A stretch of 21,035 bases of DNA from JBDRFZ01 sp043818395 (GCA_043818395.1 JBDRFZ010000007.1:1-21035), one strand, 5' to 3'. Positions 1 through 7,654 are shown, numbered from the stretch's first letter. Translations and numbers: made by a program. The notes: a model not told the origin generated them from the letters alone.

Positions 1-162
1 TATTTGGTCTTTTATGAAGAAACGGAGGATATCTCGGCCGCTATTCTTAGAGAGAAGCAGATGAAGAAATGGAATCGTAATTGGAAGCTGGAATTAATAG
101 AAAAATATAATCCAGAGTGGAAGGATTTGTTTGATGCTGGATTCCCGTTTTCACGGGAATGA
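1..162 (+). CDS. GIY-YIG family endonuclease, C-terminal fragment (5' cut by window)
   Basis: Frame 1 is open from the window edge to a TGA at 160-162 (53 residues). The residues AAILREKQMKKWNR, followed about 13 residues later by NPEWKDL, are the usual C-terminal signature of small UhbQ/UPF0213-type GIY-YIG proteins; the catalytic GIY and YIG strands lie upstream of the window. Such single-domain proteins are about 80-100 aa, so roughly half is visible. The family is a nuclease superfamily whose stand-alone members are suspected to act in DNA repair or on structured DNA; the exact role is unknown. The last nine residues (DAGFPFSRE) and the stop codon come from an inverted repeat at 141-160, not from ordinary family sequence. 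Confidence 0.82.
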   Translation, partial: YLVFYEETEDISAAILREKQMKKWNRNWKLELIEKYNPEWKDLFDAGFPFSRE

Positions 163-184
163 CGGGAGGATCCACGGGAATGAC
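141..184. repeat. Dispersed palindromic repeat (ATTCCCG...CGGGAAT type) plus partial second copy
   Basis: ATTCCCGT (141-148), loop TTTC, ACGGGAAT (153-160) is a perfect 8-bp inverted repeat, followed by a second partial right arm (CCACGGGAATGACA, 171-184). It resembles a repeat I know from many bacterial genomes, often mistranslated as the SFPRKRES/RGND peptides. It contributes the stop codon of the upstream GIY-YIG gene. No U-tract follows, so it is a weak terminator at best. Confidence 0.7.
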
Positions 185-264
185 AGAGAGCTGAAAGCCT
201 GTTTTTAATATCAATAAGTCTGAGTCTTCACGTTTTACTTACTACTCTGGTACGCTGGTTCTAT

Positions 265-543
265 ATGGCCTTGAATTCAAAACGGTTGGAAAAAACTACT
301 GTTTTCACTCAATCTGGAATTAAAATTGGAAGATTATCAAGTTTGGAGATTGATGAACAAACCGGAAAACTTATTGCCATAAAAGTGCTTACACCGGGTC
401 TGGTTCCGCATTTGATGAATGAAGAACTGATGATAAATTGGCCGCAAATCGTGAGTATGAGTTTGGAAAAAATTATTATAGTCGATGCCTCGGTTCCGGC
501 ATCCGCGAAATTAATCGCTAAAGGCGTACCAACCGGGTTTTAA
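265..543 (+). CDS. PRC-barrel domain protein
   Basis: A 92-aa protein made of one PRC-barrel (photosynthetic reaction centre/RimM-like beta barrel). Visible hallmarks are the VFTQSGIKIGRLSSLEID strand pair near residues 13-30 and the later hydrophobic strand ending IIIVD. PRC barrels bind protein or RNA partners, and stand-alone versions have no assigned reaction. There is no signal peptide or membrane segment. The stop lies 1 nt before the next ATG (545), so the two are probably co-transcribed and translationally coupled. No Shine-Dalgarno is visible; an extended -10 (TGG then TACGCT, 251-256) ends 8 nt before the ATG, compatible with an almost leaderless mRNA. Function in this operon is unknown. 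Confidence 0.75.
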   Translation: MALNSKRLEKTTVFTQSGIKIGRLSSLEIDEQTGKLIAIKVLTPGLVPHLMNEELMINWPQIVSMSLEKIIIVDASVPASAKLIAKGVPTGF

Positions 544-544
544 C

Positions 545-1471
545 ATGGAATTTGAAGCGGTTAAAACCGCGATATTGCGGACACTGGCGTTTCATGAAGC
601 ATGGGATTATGCTCCGACTTTGCCGGAGTTGGTTTTAACCGTTGATTTTGGTGGTTCCGCGGAACAAGGCCGGGAACAAGTTATCCAAGCCGTTCATGAT
701 TTGATTGAACGGCGAGTAATATCTTTAAAAAATGGACGTTTAGCATACCTGGATTCAATCAATAGAATAATTAGTCAAATTCAAGACAGGGAAATATACC
801 AGCCGCGAAAAAGGCGGCGAGCACGGCGTGTTGTCAGGTGGCTAGTTCGTTTAGGTGGTGTCAGGTTCGTGGCTCTCGCCAATACCACGGCTTTAGGGGA
901 GGCTCGTGATGAAGCGGATTTGGATTTTTTTATAATTGTAAAAGCCGGAAGTATCTGGACTACGAGATTTTTTAGCAGTGGTGTTTTGAAACTTATGGGC
1001 TTGAGACCGCGCCCAGGACACGAAAAAGATTCGGTTTGTTTGTCATATTTTATATCCGATGGGCAGCTGGATATTTCGTTGCATGCTCTGCCGGGCGATG
1101 ATCCATATTTCAGATATTGGTTTTTATCTCTATTGCCACTCTACGATGATGGCGTGTCCAAGGAATTCTGGGAAGCGAACTACAGATTGCGTACATGTCA
1201 TTCTTTTGCAAAAAAATGGGAGGTGCCGCCGGATTTTGCGGTGAGATCTCCACGAATAAGAATACCGACGTTGGCCGCCCTCGAAAAAGCGTTCAGGGTT
1301 TTTCAATTGAAATGTTTTCCTCGTGTCATAAAAGATAAAATGAATAAGGATACGACGGTAATGGTCACTGATTCGGTTTTGAAATTTCATGTGATTGATA
1401 ATCGCGAAGAGTATCGAAGAAAATACCAAGAGATATGCAGACAGAGAGGTATAGAAAACAAAATTTTTTAA
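545..1471 (+). CDS. Nucleotidyltransferase-fold protein with N-terminal winged-helix-like region
   Basis: A 308-aa soluble protein. Residues ~1-70 look helical and wHTH-like (FHEAWDYAPTLPELV, then a region ending VISLKNGRLAYLD). A Pol-beta-type nucleotidyltransferase core follows: ANTTALGEARDEADLDFFII (residues 112-131) fits the small-small...DxD pattern, with candidate metal ligands D125 and D127 and a third carboxylate in QLDISLH (~174-180). The usual G-S pair of the family is replaced by N-T. The substrate cannot be read from sequence. It sits between the PRC protein and a polysaccharide ligase-like membrane protein whose ATG (1435) lies inside its last 12 codons, so the three form one operon. 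A link to cell-surface glycan synthesis is inference from position only. Confidence 0.65.
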   Translation: MEFEAVKTAILRTLAFHEAWDYAPTLPELVLTVDFGGSAEQGREQVIQAVHDLIERRVISLKNGRLAYLDSINRIISQIQDREIYQPRKRRRARRVVRWLVRLGGVRFVALANTTALGEARDEADLDFFIIVKAGSIWTTRFFSSGVLKLMGLRPRPGHEKDSVCLSYFISDGQLDISLHALPGDDPYFRYWFLSLLPLYDDGVSKEFWEANYRLRTCHSFAKKWEVPPDFAVRSPRIRIPTLAALEKAFRVFQLKCFPRVIKDKMNKDTTVMVTDSVLKFHVIDNREEYRRKYQEICRQRGIENKIF

Positions 1472-2790
1472 ATACGACATTTGAAATCCTCTGGCGTTTG
1501 TCGATTTTTTTATTACCCTGGCAGACACGTTGGTTTCAGGGTGCGAAGCTCGGTGGCTGGAATTGGGAGCAGGGGAGCGCGTCGGTTTACGCCTCCTGGT
1601 TATTGATAATGTCAGTGGTGATATTGGGATTCTGGCAAAAAAGAAAAAAAATTTCTCCAATTTTAACGCTCAAGATATCCGGAGCCATGTTCGTCTTTGT
1701 TGCCATCAGTATCTTGGCTAGCAATTTTGAAGATCGAGCTCTAATCGCCATAATTCAATGGTGGTTGCAAGTGTCTTTGCTTTTCTTTTTTGCGCTGACC
1801 ATTTATCAAGCCGGTATTTCTGTTAAGAAATTGGCTTTTTGGTTTATATTATCGCTCATCCCCCAGATTTTACTTGGGTTTTGGCAATACTATGAACAAT
1901 TGGTAGTCGGAAGTAAATGGCTTGGTATAGCCGCACAACTGCCGGAAAACCAGGGAGTATCGGTTATCGAGCATGGATTGTTTCGCGTTTTGCGTATCTA
2001 CGGTGGATTTCCGCATCCGAATATTTTCGGTGGTTGGGTTGCGATTGGGTTTATTGTCTCACTTTGGCTTGCGGCGACTGCAGTTTCTAAATGGCGTGCA
2101 CTCAGCTTTTCGCTTATCTCATGTTTTTTGTCCGTGGCGATTCTTTTGTCTTATGCGCGCAGCGCCTGGATCGCGGCATCGGTGGGTGTTCTGGTTTTAT
2201 TTATCATTCGCATTCGTCGCTTGCTAAAAACGCGACAGAAAACCGATTCATCAGAATTTATAAGTTTTCAATTTTTTATTATTGCGCTCGTCTCTTCGAT
2301 TTTTATCGCTTCTGCAGTGGCGGTTACGCAGGCGGATCATTTGGCTACGCGTTTTAATCCGGCAGAAAGATTGGAAGCTAAATCTCTGGAAGCGCGTTTT
2401 TCGGGATTGCGATTGGGTTTGGAAATATTAAAAAATAATTTATGGCTGGGTACCGGTCCAAACGCCGAACTTACAAAAGCGGTTTCTGCGGATGAAAAAT
2501 TATCGGCGCCGATTGAGCCGCCTCATAACGTGTTTTTTCTAGCATTGATTGATTTTGGTTTAGTTGGTCTGATGTTGATGATCGTATTTTTAGCGGGAAG
2601 TCAAAAAGCATTCGTTCACAAATTGAAAGAAGTCTTCATGAGCAAAGAGATGCTTTTGCCTGTCATTTCATCCCTTTTCTTCTTGTCATTGTTTGATCAT
2701 TATCTCTGGTCGCTTTGGAGCGGTCAGGTCCTTTTAATGTTTGGTATTATGTTAGCTTTTAAAAAAGAAACGGATCACCCCTCTTCTTGA
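1435..2790 (+). CDS. O-antigen ligase / Wzy_C family polytopic membrane protein
   Basis: A 451-aa protein with about eleven to twelve hydrophobic segments spread along its length, and a longer hydrophilic loop between roughly residues 295 and 355. The family signature is present: YARSAWIAA after the mid-protein helices, and PPHNVFFLALIDFGLVGL in the C-terminal half, matching the conserved H-N of Wzy_C/WaaL-like proteins after the periplasmic loop. WaaL/Wzy proteins transfer or polymerise glycans on undecaprenyl-diphosphate at the outer face of the membrane; which of these it does here is unknown. The start overlaps the preceding gene by 37 nt, indicating coupling. The stop at 2788-2790 touches the next promoter (TTGACT from 2787). 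Confidence 0.8.
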   Translation: MQTERYRKQNFLNTTFEILWRLSIFLLPWQTRWFQGAKLGGWNWEQGSASVYASWLLIMSVVILGFWQKRKKISPILTLKISGAMFVFVAISILASNFEDRALIAIIQWWLQVSLLFFFALTIYQAGISVKKLAFWFILSLIPQILLGFWQYYEQLVVGSKWLGIAAQLPENQGVSVIEHGLFRVLRIYGGFPHPNIFGGWVAIGFIVSLWLAATAVSKWRALSFSLISCFLSVAILLSYARSAWIAASVGVLVLFIIRIRRLLKTRQKTDSSEFISFQFFIIALVSSIFIASAVAVTQADHLATRFNPAERLEAKSLEARFSGLRLGLEILKNNLWLGTGPNAELTKAVSADEKLSAPIEPPHNVFFLALIDFGLVGLMLMIVFLAGSQKAFVHKLKEVFMSKEMLLPVISSLFFLSLFDHYLWSLWSGQVLLMFGIMLAFKKETDHPSS

Positions 2791-2815
2791 CTATTTGGCC
2801 TAAGTCGTGTATTTT
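2787..2815 (+). promoter_or_regulatory. Predicted sigma70-type promoter of the diguanylate cyclase gene
   Basis: TTGACT (2787-2792), 17-nt spacer, TATTTT (2810-2815). It overlaps the stop codon of the upstream ligase gene and would give a leader of about 50 nt. Confidence 0.55.
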
Positions 2816-2871
2816 TACACGGCGAACTTTGACTTTTTAACGTTATTAAACGCACGCTAAGGAGAATGAGA

Positions 2872-3990
2872 ATGGAGCAAGCAACCACGCTACCGGTAGA
2901 TCCAGCTGTTTTGGCGCAGGCTCTGAAATTGTACCCCCTGAAAAGATCGGAACATGATTTGCCGCTCTGGTTTGAGCGGCAGCATGAACTTTTCTTGCTT
3001 CTTTTCGGGTGTATCACGGATGGCGCACTCGTGATTCTGCCGGACGGCGAGATCTCCAACATTAATCCGGCGGCTTCATCGATGCTCGGGCTCGAAGCCA
3101 AAGAGTGCCAAGGCAGGCAATTCCTCGATGTGTTTTGCAGGAGCGGGGGTACGTCGTGGCACGAGAGAATTTTCGGTATATTGCTGGATAAGGGAGAGAT
3201 TCGCGGTCTGCGTATTTACATCAGACCATTTCAGGGTGAACGTATAGTTCCGGTAGAGGTTGATATAAGTCCGCTCAGAGTAGAAGGGCTCTTGGTTCGC
3301 TACCTGGTGATCTTGAAGGATCGTACGGAGTACGACAAACAGCGTCGGATCATTCGCGACCAAATGCGAGTACTGCGTGAAAGCGCCATGACCGATACTC
3401 TGACCGGCCTGTGCAACCGTCGTTGGTTGTATCATGCCTTTGGCTCGTACATCAGTCGGGCACAGCGCGAGGAGCAGGATCTGTGTACGATTTTCATTGA
3501 TCTTGATTTGTTTAAGCGAATCAATGACGAAGCCGGTTACCAGGCGGGGGATGAAGTTCTTAAAGGCGTGGCTACTGCGTTACAGACAAACCTCCGCCCT
3601 AATGATGCGATTGTTCGGCTCGGTGGAGACGAGTTTCTTATACTCATGGTCATGAATAGATTCGAGTCAATGGCGATCGCCTATCGTCTCCTGGAAGCCA
3701 TCCGCATGGTCCCTGTTCCCACGGGCAGCCGAAATAAATCGGCAAGTAACATGGTACAGAATAAGGATCAGTACGCTGAACTCCCGAGCATTACAGCCTC
3801 GATCGGCATCTTCATTTTGGATCGGACCTGGTATGCCAGATTTGATCCGGAAAAGCCCTGGGTTCTGATCAGAGAGGTCGTGGAGCGCGCTGAAGCGGCT
3901 AAACATAATGTGAAAGAGAACGGCAAGAACGGCATTCATCTCTTCTCGCCAAGCCCTCCGGTCGTAGCGCCGGTCCTATTGCCCTACTAG
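2872..3990 (+). CDS. PAS-GGDEF diguanylate cyclase
   Basis: About 372 aa. Residues ~40-155 form a PAS domain (CITDGALVILPDGEISNINPAA onward) that probably senses a ligand or docks a partner. A short linker helix leads to the GGDEF domain from ~170: TDTLTGLCNRR, the metal-binding IDLDLFKRIND, and the active-site loop GGDEF at ~251-255. RPND lies five residues before it and matches the RxxD inhibitory site for product feedback. It should make cyclic di-GMP from two GTP in the cytoplasm; no membrane segment is seen. I start at the ATG at 2872 because AAGGAG (2859-2864) is 7 nt upstream; the ATG at 2866 would leave 1 nt. The GGDEF domain has a polar insertion (GSRNKSASNMVQNKDQ) before its last strands. 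Own promoter and terminator: monocistronic. Confidence 0.9.
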   Translation: MEQATTLPVDPAVLAQALKLYPLKRSEHDLPLWFERQHELFLLLFGCITDGALVILPDGEISNINPAASSMLGLEAKECQGRQFLDVFCRSGGTSWHERIFGILLDKGEIRGLRIYIRPFQGERIVPVEVDISPLRVEGLLVRYLVILKDRTEYDKQRRIIRDQMRVLRESAMTDTLTGLCNRRWLYHAFGSYISRAQREEQDLCTIFIDLDLFKRINDEAGYQAGDEVLKGVATALQTNLRPNDAIVRLGGDEFLILMVMNRFESMAIAYRLLEAIRMVPVPTGSRNKSASNMVQNKDQYAELPSITASIGIFILDRTWYARFDPEKPWVLIREVVERAEAAKHNVKENGKNGIHLFSPSPPVVAPVLLPY

Positions 3991-4015
3991 GCTATTCGGC
4001 CCGGTCGGGTTCTTT

Positions 4016-4573
4016 TCACTCGCTCTGCTGTGGAAACGCGGCGGAGCTTTTTTTATGGCAAAAATAGACGAAGGCCGGCGGGATATTCCAGGGTGTGAAT
4101 TCAACTTTAACTTTGTTAAAAATATTTTTAAGTTCGTCCAAGGTTGTTGTTGAATATTGGAACATTATAAAAACACCATCGTCTTTAAGATGGTCGTGGA
4201 CTAATTTAAAAACTCGTTTACGTTTTTCCGGACGCATTATCGCAAAAGGAATGCCGGATAAAATCATGTCATAACGATCCGGATCGTTTTGCAGTGAATC
4301 TTGCACGTCGTTGCATTTAATTAGAACGCCCGGGAATTTTTTACGGCATACTTCGGCCAGCGCGGGTTCGACTTCTATTAAAGTAAGTTGTGTGGGGCAG
4401 GCTAATTTTTCGACAGCGAAGCCTGTAATCGCACCGTTACCAGGACCCAATTCTAAGACTTTATGTTCAGGTTTAATACCGCTCGTCATGAGTTTTGCCA
4501 GAGCCGGTGAACTGGGAGCTACGGAGCCTATTACGCGCGGATTTTTTATGAATTTGGAAAGCCAGGAAAACAT
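4016..4573 (-). CDS. Class I SAM-dependent methyltransferase, PmtA-like (phospholipid N-methyltransferase family)
   Basis: A 185-aa protein. The N-terminus FLSWLS-type stretch followed by FIKNPRVIGSVAPSSPAL is typical of the PmtA/rRNA-dimethylase-like subgroup. Motif I is VLELGPGNGAIT, the acidic post-motif II is TLIEVEPAL, and motif IV is ILSGIPFAIM. In bacteria with PmtA the reaction is methylation of phosphatidylethanolamine; substrate is not certain here. I prefer the ATG at 4573 over the upstream ATG at 4624, because the family homology begins there and because TTGCCG, 17 nt, TATTCT (minus strand, 4608 to 4580) ends 6 nt before it, predicting a leaderless mRNA. Its last ~10 codons (SSAAFPQQSE) overlap the terminator of the convergent cyclase gene, so the C-terminal tail may be unconstrained. 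Confidence 0.78.
   Translation of the reverse strand: MFSWLSKFIKNPRVIGSVAPSSPALAKLMTSGIKPEHKVLELGPGNGAITGFAVEKLACPTQLTLIEVEPALAEVCRKKFPGVLIKCNDVQDSLQNDPDRYDMILSGIPFAIMRPEKRKRVFKLVHDHLKDDGVFIMFQYSTTTLDELKNIFNKVKVEFTPWNIPPAFVYFCHKKSSAAFPQQSE
4022..4054 (+). terminator. Intrinsic terminator of the diguanylate cyclase gene
   Basis: GCTCTGCTG (4022-4030), 8-nt loop, GCGGCGGAGC arm ending 4047, then seven T. The stem has nine pairs, two of them G-U. It lies inside the 3' coding end of the convergent methyltransferase gene. Confidence 0.75.
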
Positions 4574-4579
4574 CCGGTA

Positions 4580-4608
4580 AGAATAACTAAGCGGGGACTT
4601 GACGGCAA
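4580..4608 (-). promoter_or_regulatory. Predicted leaderless promoter of the methyltransferase gene
   Basis: On the minus strand TTGCCG (4608-4603), 17-nt spacer, TATTCT (4585-4580), then 6 nt to the ATG at 4573. Weak in each box, but the spacing is exact. Confidence 0.4.
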
Positions 4609-4641
4609 GCCATAGAATTGGCATAGTTTTTTACACGCTGG

Positions 4642-4668
4642 TTAGCACTCAAAACCCATGAATGCTAT
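4642..4668. promoter_or_regulatory. CIRCE operator (HrcA-binding site) upstream of groESL
   Basis: TTAGCACTC (4642-4650), 9-nt spacer, GAATGCTAT (4660-4668). The CIRCE consensus is TTAGCACTC-N9-GAGTGCTAA: the left arm is perfect and the right arm matches 7 of 9, with exact spacing. It lies 50 nt before the groES start. HrcA represses chaperonin genes at such sites and releases them on heat shock. No hrcA gene is in the window. I could not fix the -35/-10 pair with confidence. Confidence 0.85.
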
Positions 4669-4718
4669 TGCGGCTTAAATATTTCACTAAATCTATTTAA
4701 TTTCTTAATAAGAAAATT

Positions 4719-5012
4719 ATGCAACTTCGCCCACTCGGTGACCGGGTAATCATTAAACCGGTTGCCAAGGAAGAAATGACAAAAGCCGGAATTATACTTC
4801 CTGATACCGTAGATAAAGACCGTCCGGAACAAGGTGAGATTATCGCCGTAGGTCCGGGAAAGCTTTTAGAAAATGGCTCTCGCGCCCCCATGTCGCTCAA
4901 AGTTGGCGAGAAGGTGGTTTTTAAAAAATATTCACCTGATGAGGTCAAGATCGAAGATCAGGAATTCTTGGTGATTTCTGAGTCCGACGTTATGGCCGTA
5001 GTTGAATTATAA
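4719..5012 (+). CDS. groES: Co-chaperonin GroES
   Basis: A 97-aa protein, the normal length for the heptameric lid of the GroEL chamber. The start LRPLGDRVIIKP, the mobile loop EEMTKAGIILPDT (GroEL contact through I-I-L) and the strand GEIIAVGPG are all canonical. The C-terminal strand ends in LVISESDVMAVVEL. It is followed after 6 nt by groEL, one operon. There is no Shine-Dalgarno before the ATG (sequence is A/T-rich), so translation may rely on an unstructured leader. The upstream CIRCE element indicates HrcA repression. Identity is certain. Confidence 0.97.
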   Translation: MQLRPLGDRVIIKPVAKEEMTKAGIILPDTVDKDRPEQGEIIAVGPGKLLENGSRAPMSLKVGEKVVFKKYSPDEVKIEDQEFLVISESDVMAVVEL

Positions 5013-5018
5013 AAATAT

Positions 5019-6647
5019 ATGTCAAAACAACTCTTATTCGACGAGAAAGCACGTCAAGCGCTAAAGCGCGGCGTGGATCAATTAGCGGATGCAGTTAAAG
5101 TAACGCTTGGTCCAAAGGGACGAAATGTGGTTATAGACAAAGGTTACGGTTCACCGACAATTACAAAAGATGGCGTAACCGTGGCTAAAGAAATTGAACT
5201 TGAAGATAAATTCGAAAATATCGGCGCTGATTTGGTTAAAGAAGTCGCTTCTAAAACCAATGACGTGGCCGGCGATGGAACGACAACGGCTACGGTTTTG
5301 GCACAGGCTATGATCGCTGAAGGAATTAAGAATATTACGGCCGGCGCCAATCCTCTTTCCGTAAAACGTGGCATTGAAAAAGGGGTTGAAGTTATTGTTA
5401 GGGAGTTGAAAGAAAAAATTTCAAAGCCTGTTAGCGGCGGTGAAATTGAACAAGTAGCGACTATTAGCGCCAATGATCCTGAAATTGGCAAAGTCATCGC
5501 CGAAGCCATGAATGAAATGGGTAAGGACGGCGTAATTACAGTTGAAGAATCGCAGTCTTTTGGTATTGATAAAGAAGTGGTTCAAGGTATGCGTCTGGAT
5601 AAGGGCTATCTTTCACATTACATGGTTACAAATACTGATCGCATGGAAGCTGAATTTTCTGATCCGTATATATTGGTAACTGATAAGAAAATTTCTTCGA
5701 TTCAGGATATTTTGCCGATTCTTGAAAAAGTCGTTCAGACAGGAAAAAAAGAAGTTGTGATTCTAGCTGAAGATCTTGATGGTGAGGCTTTGACCACCTT
5801 GGTCGTCAATAAACTACGCGGTACTTTTAACGCTTTGGCCGTTAAAGCCCCGGGTTTCGGCGACAGACGCAAGGAAATGTTGCAGGATATTGCGGTGGTG
5901 ACAGGTGCTAAATTTATCAGTGAAGATGTAGGCCGTAAATTAGATTCCGTTGAATTGGAAGATCTGGGTTCTGCTCATAAAGTGATTGCTACCAAAGATT
6001 ACACGACTTTCGTAGATGGTAAGGGCAATAAAGATGATATTCAAACGCGTGTTTCGCAGATCAGAAAGCAGATTGAGAATACAGATAGCGAGTTCGATCG
6101 TGAAAAATTACAGGAACGGTTAGCCAAGCTCGCGGGCGGTGTAGGCGTTATCAAGGTCGGCGCCGCTACCGAAGTTGAAATGAAAGAAAAGAAGCATCGT
6201 ATCGAAGATGCTATCGCTGCTACCAAAGCTGCCGTCGAAGAAGGGATAGTTCCGGGTGGAGGTGTTGCGCTTCTGCGAACAATAGCCGCGCTAGACGCAC
6301 TTAATCTTGAGACGGATGAAGCAGTTGGTTTACGTATCTTGAAAAAAGCTATCGAAGAACCGATTCGTGCTATTGCCCAGAATGCAGGCAAGGATGGTTC
6401 AGTGGTAGCCGAAGAAGTTAAAAAATTAAGCGGAAGCGAAGGTTATAATGCGTTGACCGATAAGTACGAGGACATGCTCAAGGCCGGGATCGTTGATCCG
6501 ACCAAGGTGACGCGTTCAGCCCTGCAGAATGCGGCTTCGATCGCAGCCATGTTCCTGACTACTGAATGCGTGATAACCGATCTGCCTAAAAAGGAAGAAC
6601 CGGCAGGCGGACACGGCCATGGCGGAGGCATGGGGATGGATTATTAA
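5019..6647 (+). CDS. groEL: Chaperonin GroEL (Hsp60)
   Basis: A 542-aa protein, full length for the family. The equatorial ATP site is intact: VTLGPKGRNVVID near residues 28-40, KDGVTVAKEI with the catalytic Asp near 51, and DVAGDGTTTATVLA (82-95, D86 corresponds to E. coli Asp87). VEEGIVPGGGVALL near 400-415 is also present. The apical domain carries the usual hydrophobic segments and the PGFGDRRKEML motif. The C-terminus has the Gly-Met-rich tail, here with His residues (GGHGHGGGMGMDY), which extends into the cavity. It assembles as a double heptamer with GroES to fold proteins in the cytoplasm. It starts 6 nt after groES without a Shine-Dalgarno and is followed by a strong terminator. Confidence 0.98.
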   Translation: MSKQLLFDEKARQALKRGVDQLADAVKVTLGPKGRNVVIDKGYGSPTITKDGVTVAKEIELEDKFENIGADLVKEVASKTNDVAGDGTTTATVLAQAMIAEGIKNITAGANPLSVKRGIEKGVEVIVRELKEKISKPVSGGEIEQVATISANDPEIGKVIAEAMNEMGKDGVITVEESQSFGIDKEVVQGMRLDKGYLSHYMVTNTDRMEAEFSDPYILVTDKKISSIQDILPILEKVVQTGKKEVVILAEDLDGEALTTLVVNKLRGTFNALAVKAPGFGDRRKEMLQDIAVVTGAKFISEDVGRKLDSVELEDLGSAHKVIATKDYTTFVDGKGNKDDIQTRVSQIRKQIENTDSEFDREKLQERLAKLAGGVGVIKVGAATEVEMKEKKHRIEDAIAATKAAVEEGIVPGGGVALLRTIAALDALNLETDEAVGLRILKKAIEEPIRAIAQNAGKDGSVVAEEVKKLSGSEGYNALTDKYEDMLKAGIVDPTKVTRSALQNAASIAAMFLTTECVITDLPKKEEPAGGHGHGGGMGMDY

Positions 6648-6654
6648 AAAAAGG

Positions 6655-6684
6655 AAAATACCCCGGAAAACACGGGGTATTTTT
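6655..6684 (+). terminator. Intrinsic terminator of groESL
   Basis: CCCCG (6661-6665), 7-nt loop, CGGGG (6673-6677), extended by AAAATA paired with TATTTT. It starts 7 nt after the groEL stop. Confidence 0.9.
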
Positions 6685-6741
6685 GTGTGCTTTTAGATAG
6701 GCAGTTTGAGTAATTCATGCTAAACTTTGTTAATAATTTTT

Positions 6742-7239
6742 ATGTTTGAAACTATGCCAATAAATGGACAAGCTCCTATTAACGAACAGGCTCCGGATAC
6801 TGATTATGAACCATCTACGCAGATTAAAGACATGGGAGAGATGGGGACGGTAAGCGAAAATGCAGACACTTTAGCGCAACCGAGTTTGGATCCTAACACG
6901 GAAATCATGGTAAAGAATACAGAAGTAAAGGTAGCCACCGAAGTTGAATCTAATCCGGTTACCGCGCAGCCTTTATCAGAAGAACCGATTCCAGAAACCA
7001 TGAGATCTAGCCAATTTTTAGATGCGGCCGGGAATCCTTACGAACCTGTAGTTGAGTCAGGTATTAGGCCTATAGCGGAAAAAGAGGGGATGCAATCGCA
7101 AGTAGCACAAGAGGAAATCGTTATGACCGTTGAAGGCAATAATCCGGTTCCGCCTGACATGAGCAAGCCTCCGCATGTGCCATCGATATTGAACCCCGAA
7201 GAAGAGATGACTGGCGAAGAAAAAGAAAACGCCGCTTAA
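6742..7239 (+). CDS. Hypothetical acidic, disordered protein
   Basis: A 165-aa protein rich in Glu, Pro, Thr, Asn and Gln with almost no hydrophobic clusters; no signal peptide, membrane helix or Cys. I recognise no domain. It reads as intrinsically disordered, with recurrent short acidic-proline pieces (SEEPIPE, NPEEEMTGEEKENAA at the end). Possible starts are the ATGs at 6742 and 6754; an upstream TTG (6727) is less likely. An extended -10 (TG-C-TAAACT, 6721-6726) lies just upstream. It is followed after 25 nt by the DUF4870 gene, so the two may be co-transcribed. Composition is coherent over the whole length and codons look like the neighbours, so I judge it real. Function unknown. Confidence 0.55.
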   Translation: MFETMPINGQAPINEQAPDTDYEPSTQIKDMGEMGTVSENADTLAQPSLDPNTEIMVKNTEVKVATEVESNPVTAQPLSEEPIPETMRSSQFLDAAGNPYEPVVESGIRPIAEKEGMQSQVAQEEIVMTVEGNNPVPPDMSKPPHVPSILNPEEEMTGEEKENAA

Positions 7240-7264
7240 ATAGTTTTTTGAAAAATTTAAAAAT

Positions 7265-7642
7265 ATGTCAGATACACAATCATCACAAACGCCTTCAACC
7301 GAAGCGCCAAAAGTAGTTCCTGTTTTTGATAAAAAAGACATTGATGACAATAAAGTCATCGCCGCCATCGGTTATATCGGTATTCTTTGCTTGATTCCGC
7401 TTTTAGCTAAAAAAGATTCCAAGTTCGCTCAAGAACATGGAAGGCAGGCCTTTGTACTATTTATCGGCGAGATAGTTGTTTGGGTTTTAGGTATGTTACC
7501 GGTCATTGGTTGGTTCTTAATCGGTCCGCTTGGTTCCTTACTCTTGCTCGTTGTTTCGATCATTGCAATCATTAAGACCTTGCAAGGAGAATTCTGGGAG
7601 ATCCCTGTTATCGGTAAGTATCGCAAGAGCATTAATCTCTAA
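7265..7642 (+). CDS. DUF4870 (Tic20-like) small membrane protein
   Basis: A 125-aa protein with a polar, Thr/Pro-rich N-terminus (1-28), then three to four hydrophobic segments: AAIGYIGILCLIPLLA (~33-48), FVLFIGEIVVWVLGML (~63-78), and a long stretch PVIGWFLIGPLG plus LLLLVVSIIAIIKTL (~80-108). KFAQEHGRQA between the first and second segments is the characteristic polar motif of DUF4870 (usually F-x-x-x-H-x-x-Q). Members are integral membrane proteins of unknown function. There is no Shine-Dalgarno. It ends 12 nt before an intrinsic terminator. Confidence 0.8.
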   Translation: MSDTQSSQTPSTEAPKVVPVFDKKDIDDNKVIAAIGYIGILCLIPLLAKKDSKFAQEHGRQAFVLFIGEIVVWVLGMLPVIGWFLIGPLGSLLLLVVSIIAIIKTLQGEFWEIPVIGKYRKSINL

Positions 7643-7654
7643 AAGATTAAACAA

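Noticed and set aside
1130..1660. 176-aa reverse ORF across the junction of two forward genes
   Set aside because: Overlaps two well-supported genes in one operon, with no domain and no start signals.
6727..6741. TTG start for the disordered protein, and similar TTG/GTG starts at 12243, 13370, 14066 and 19489
   Set aside because: They overlap promoters or terminators, or lie upstream of a better start with ribosome site or family homology.
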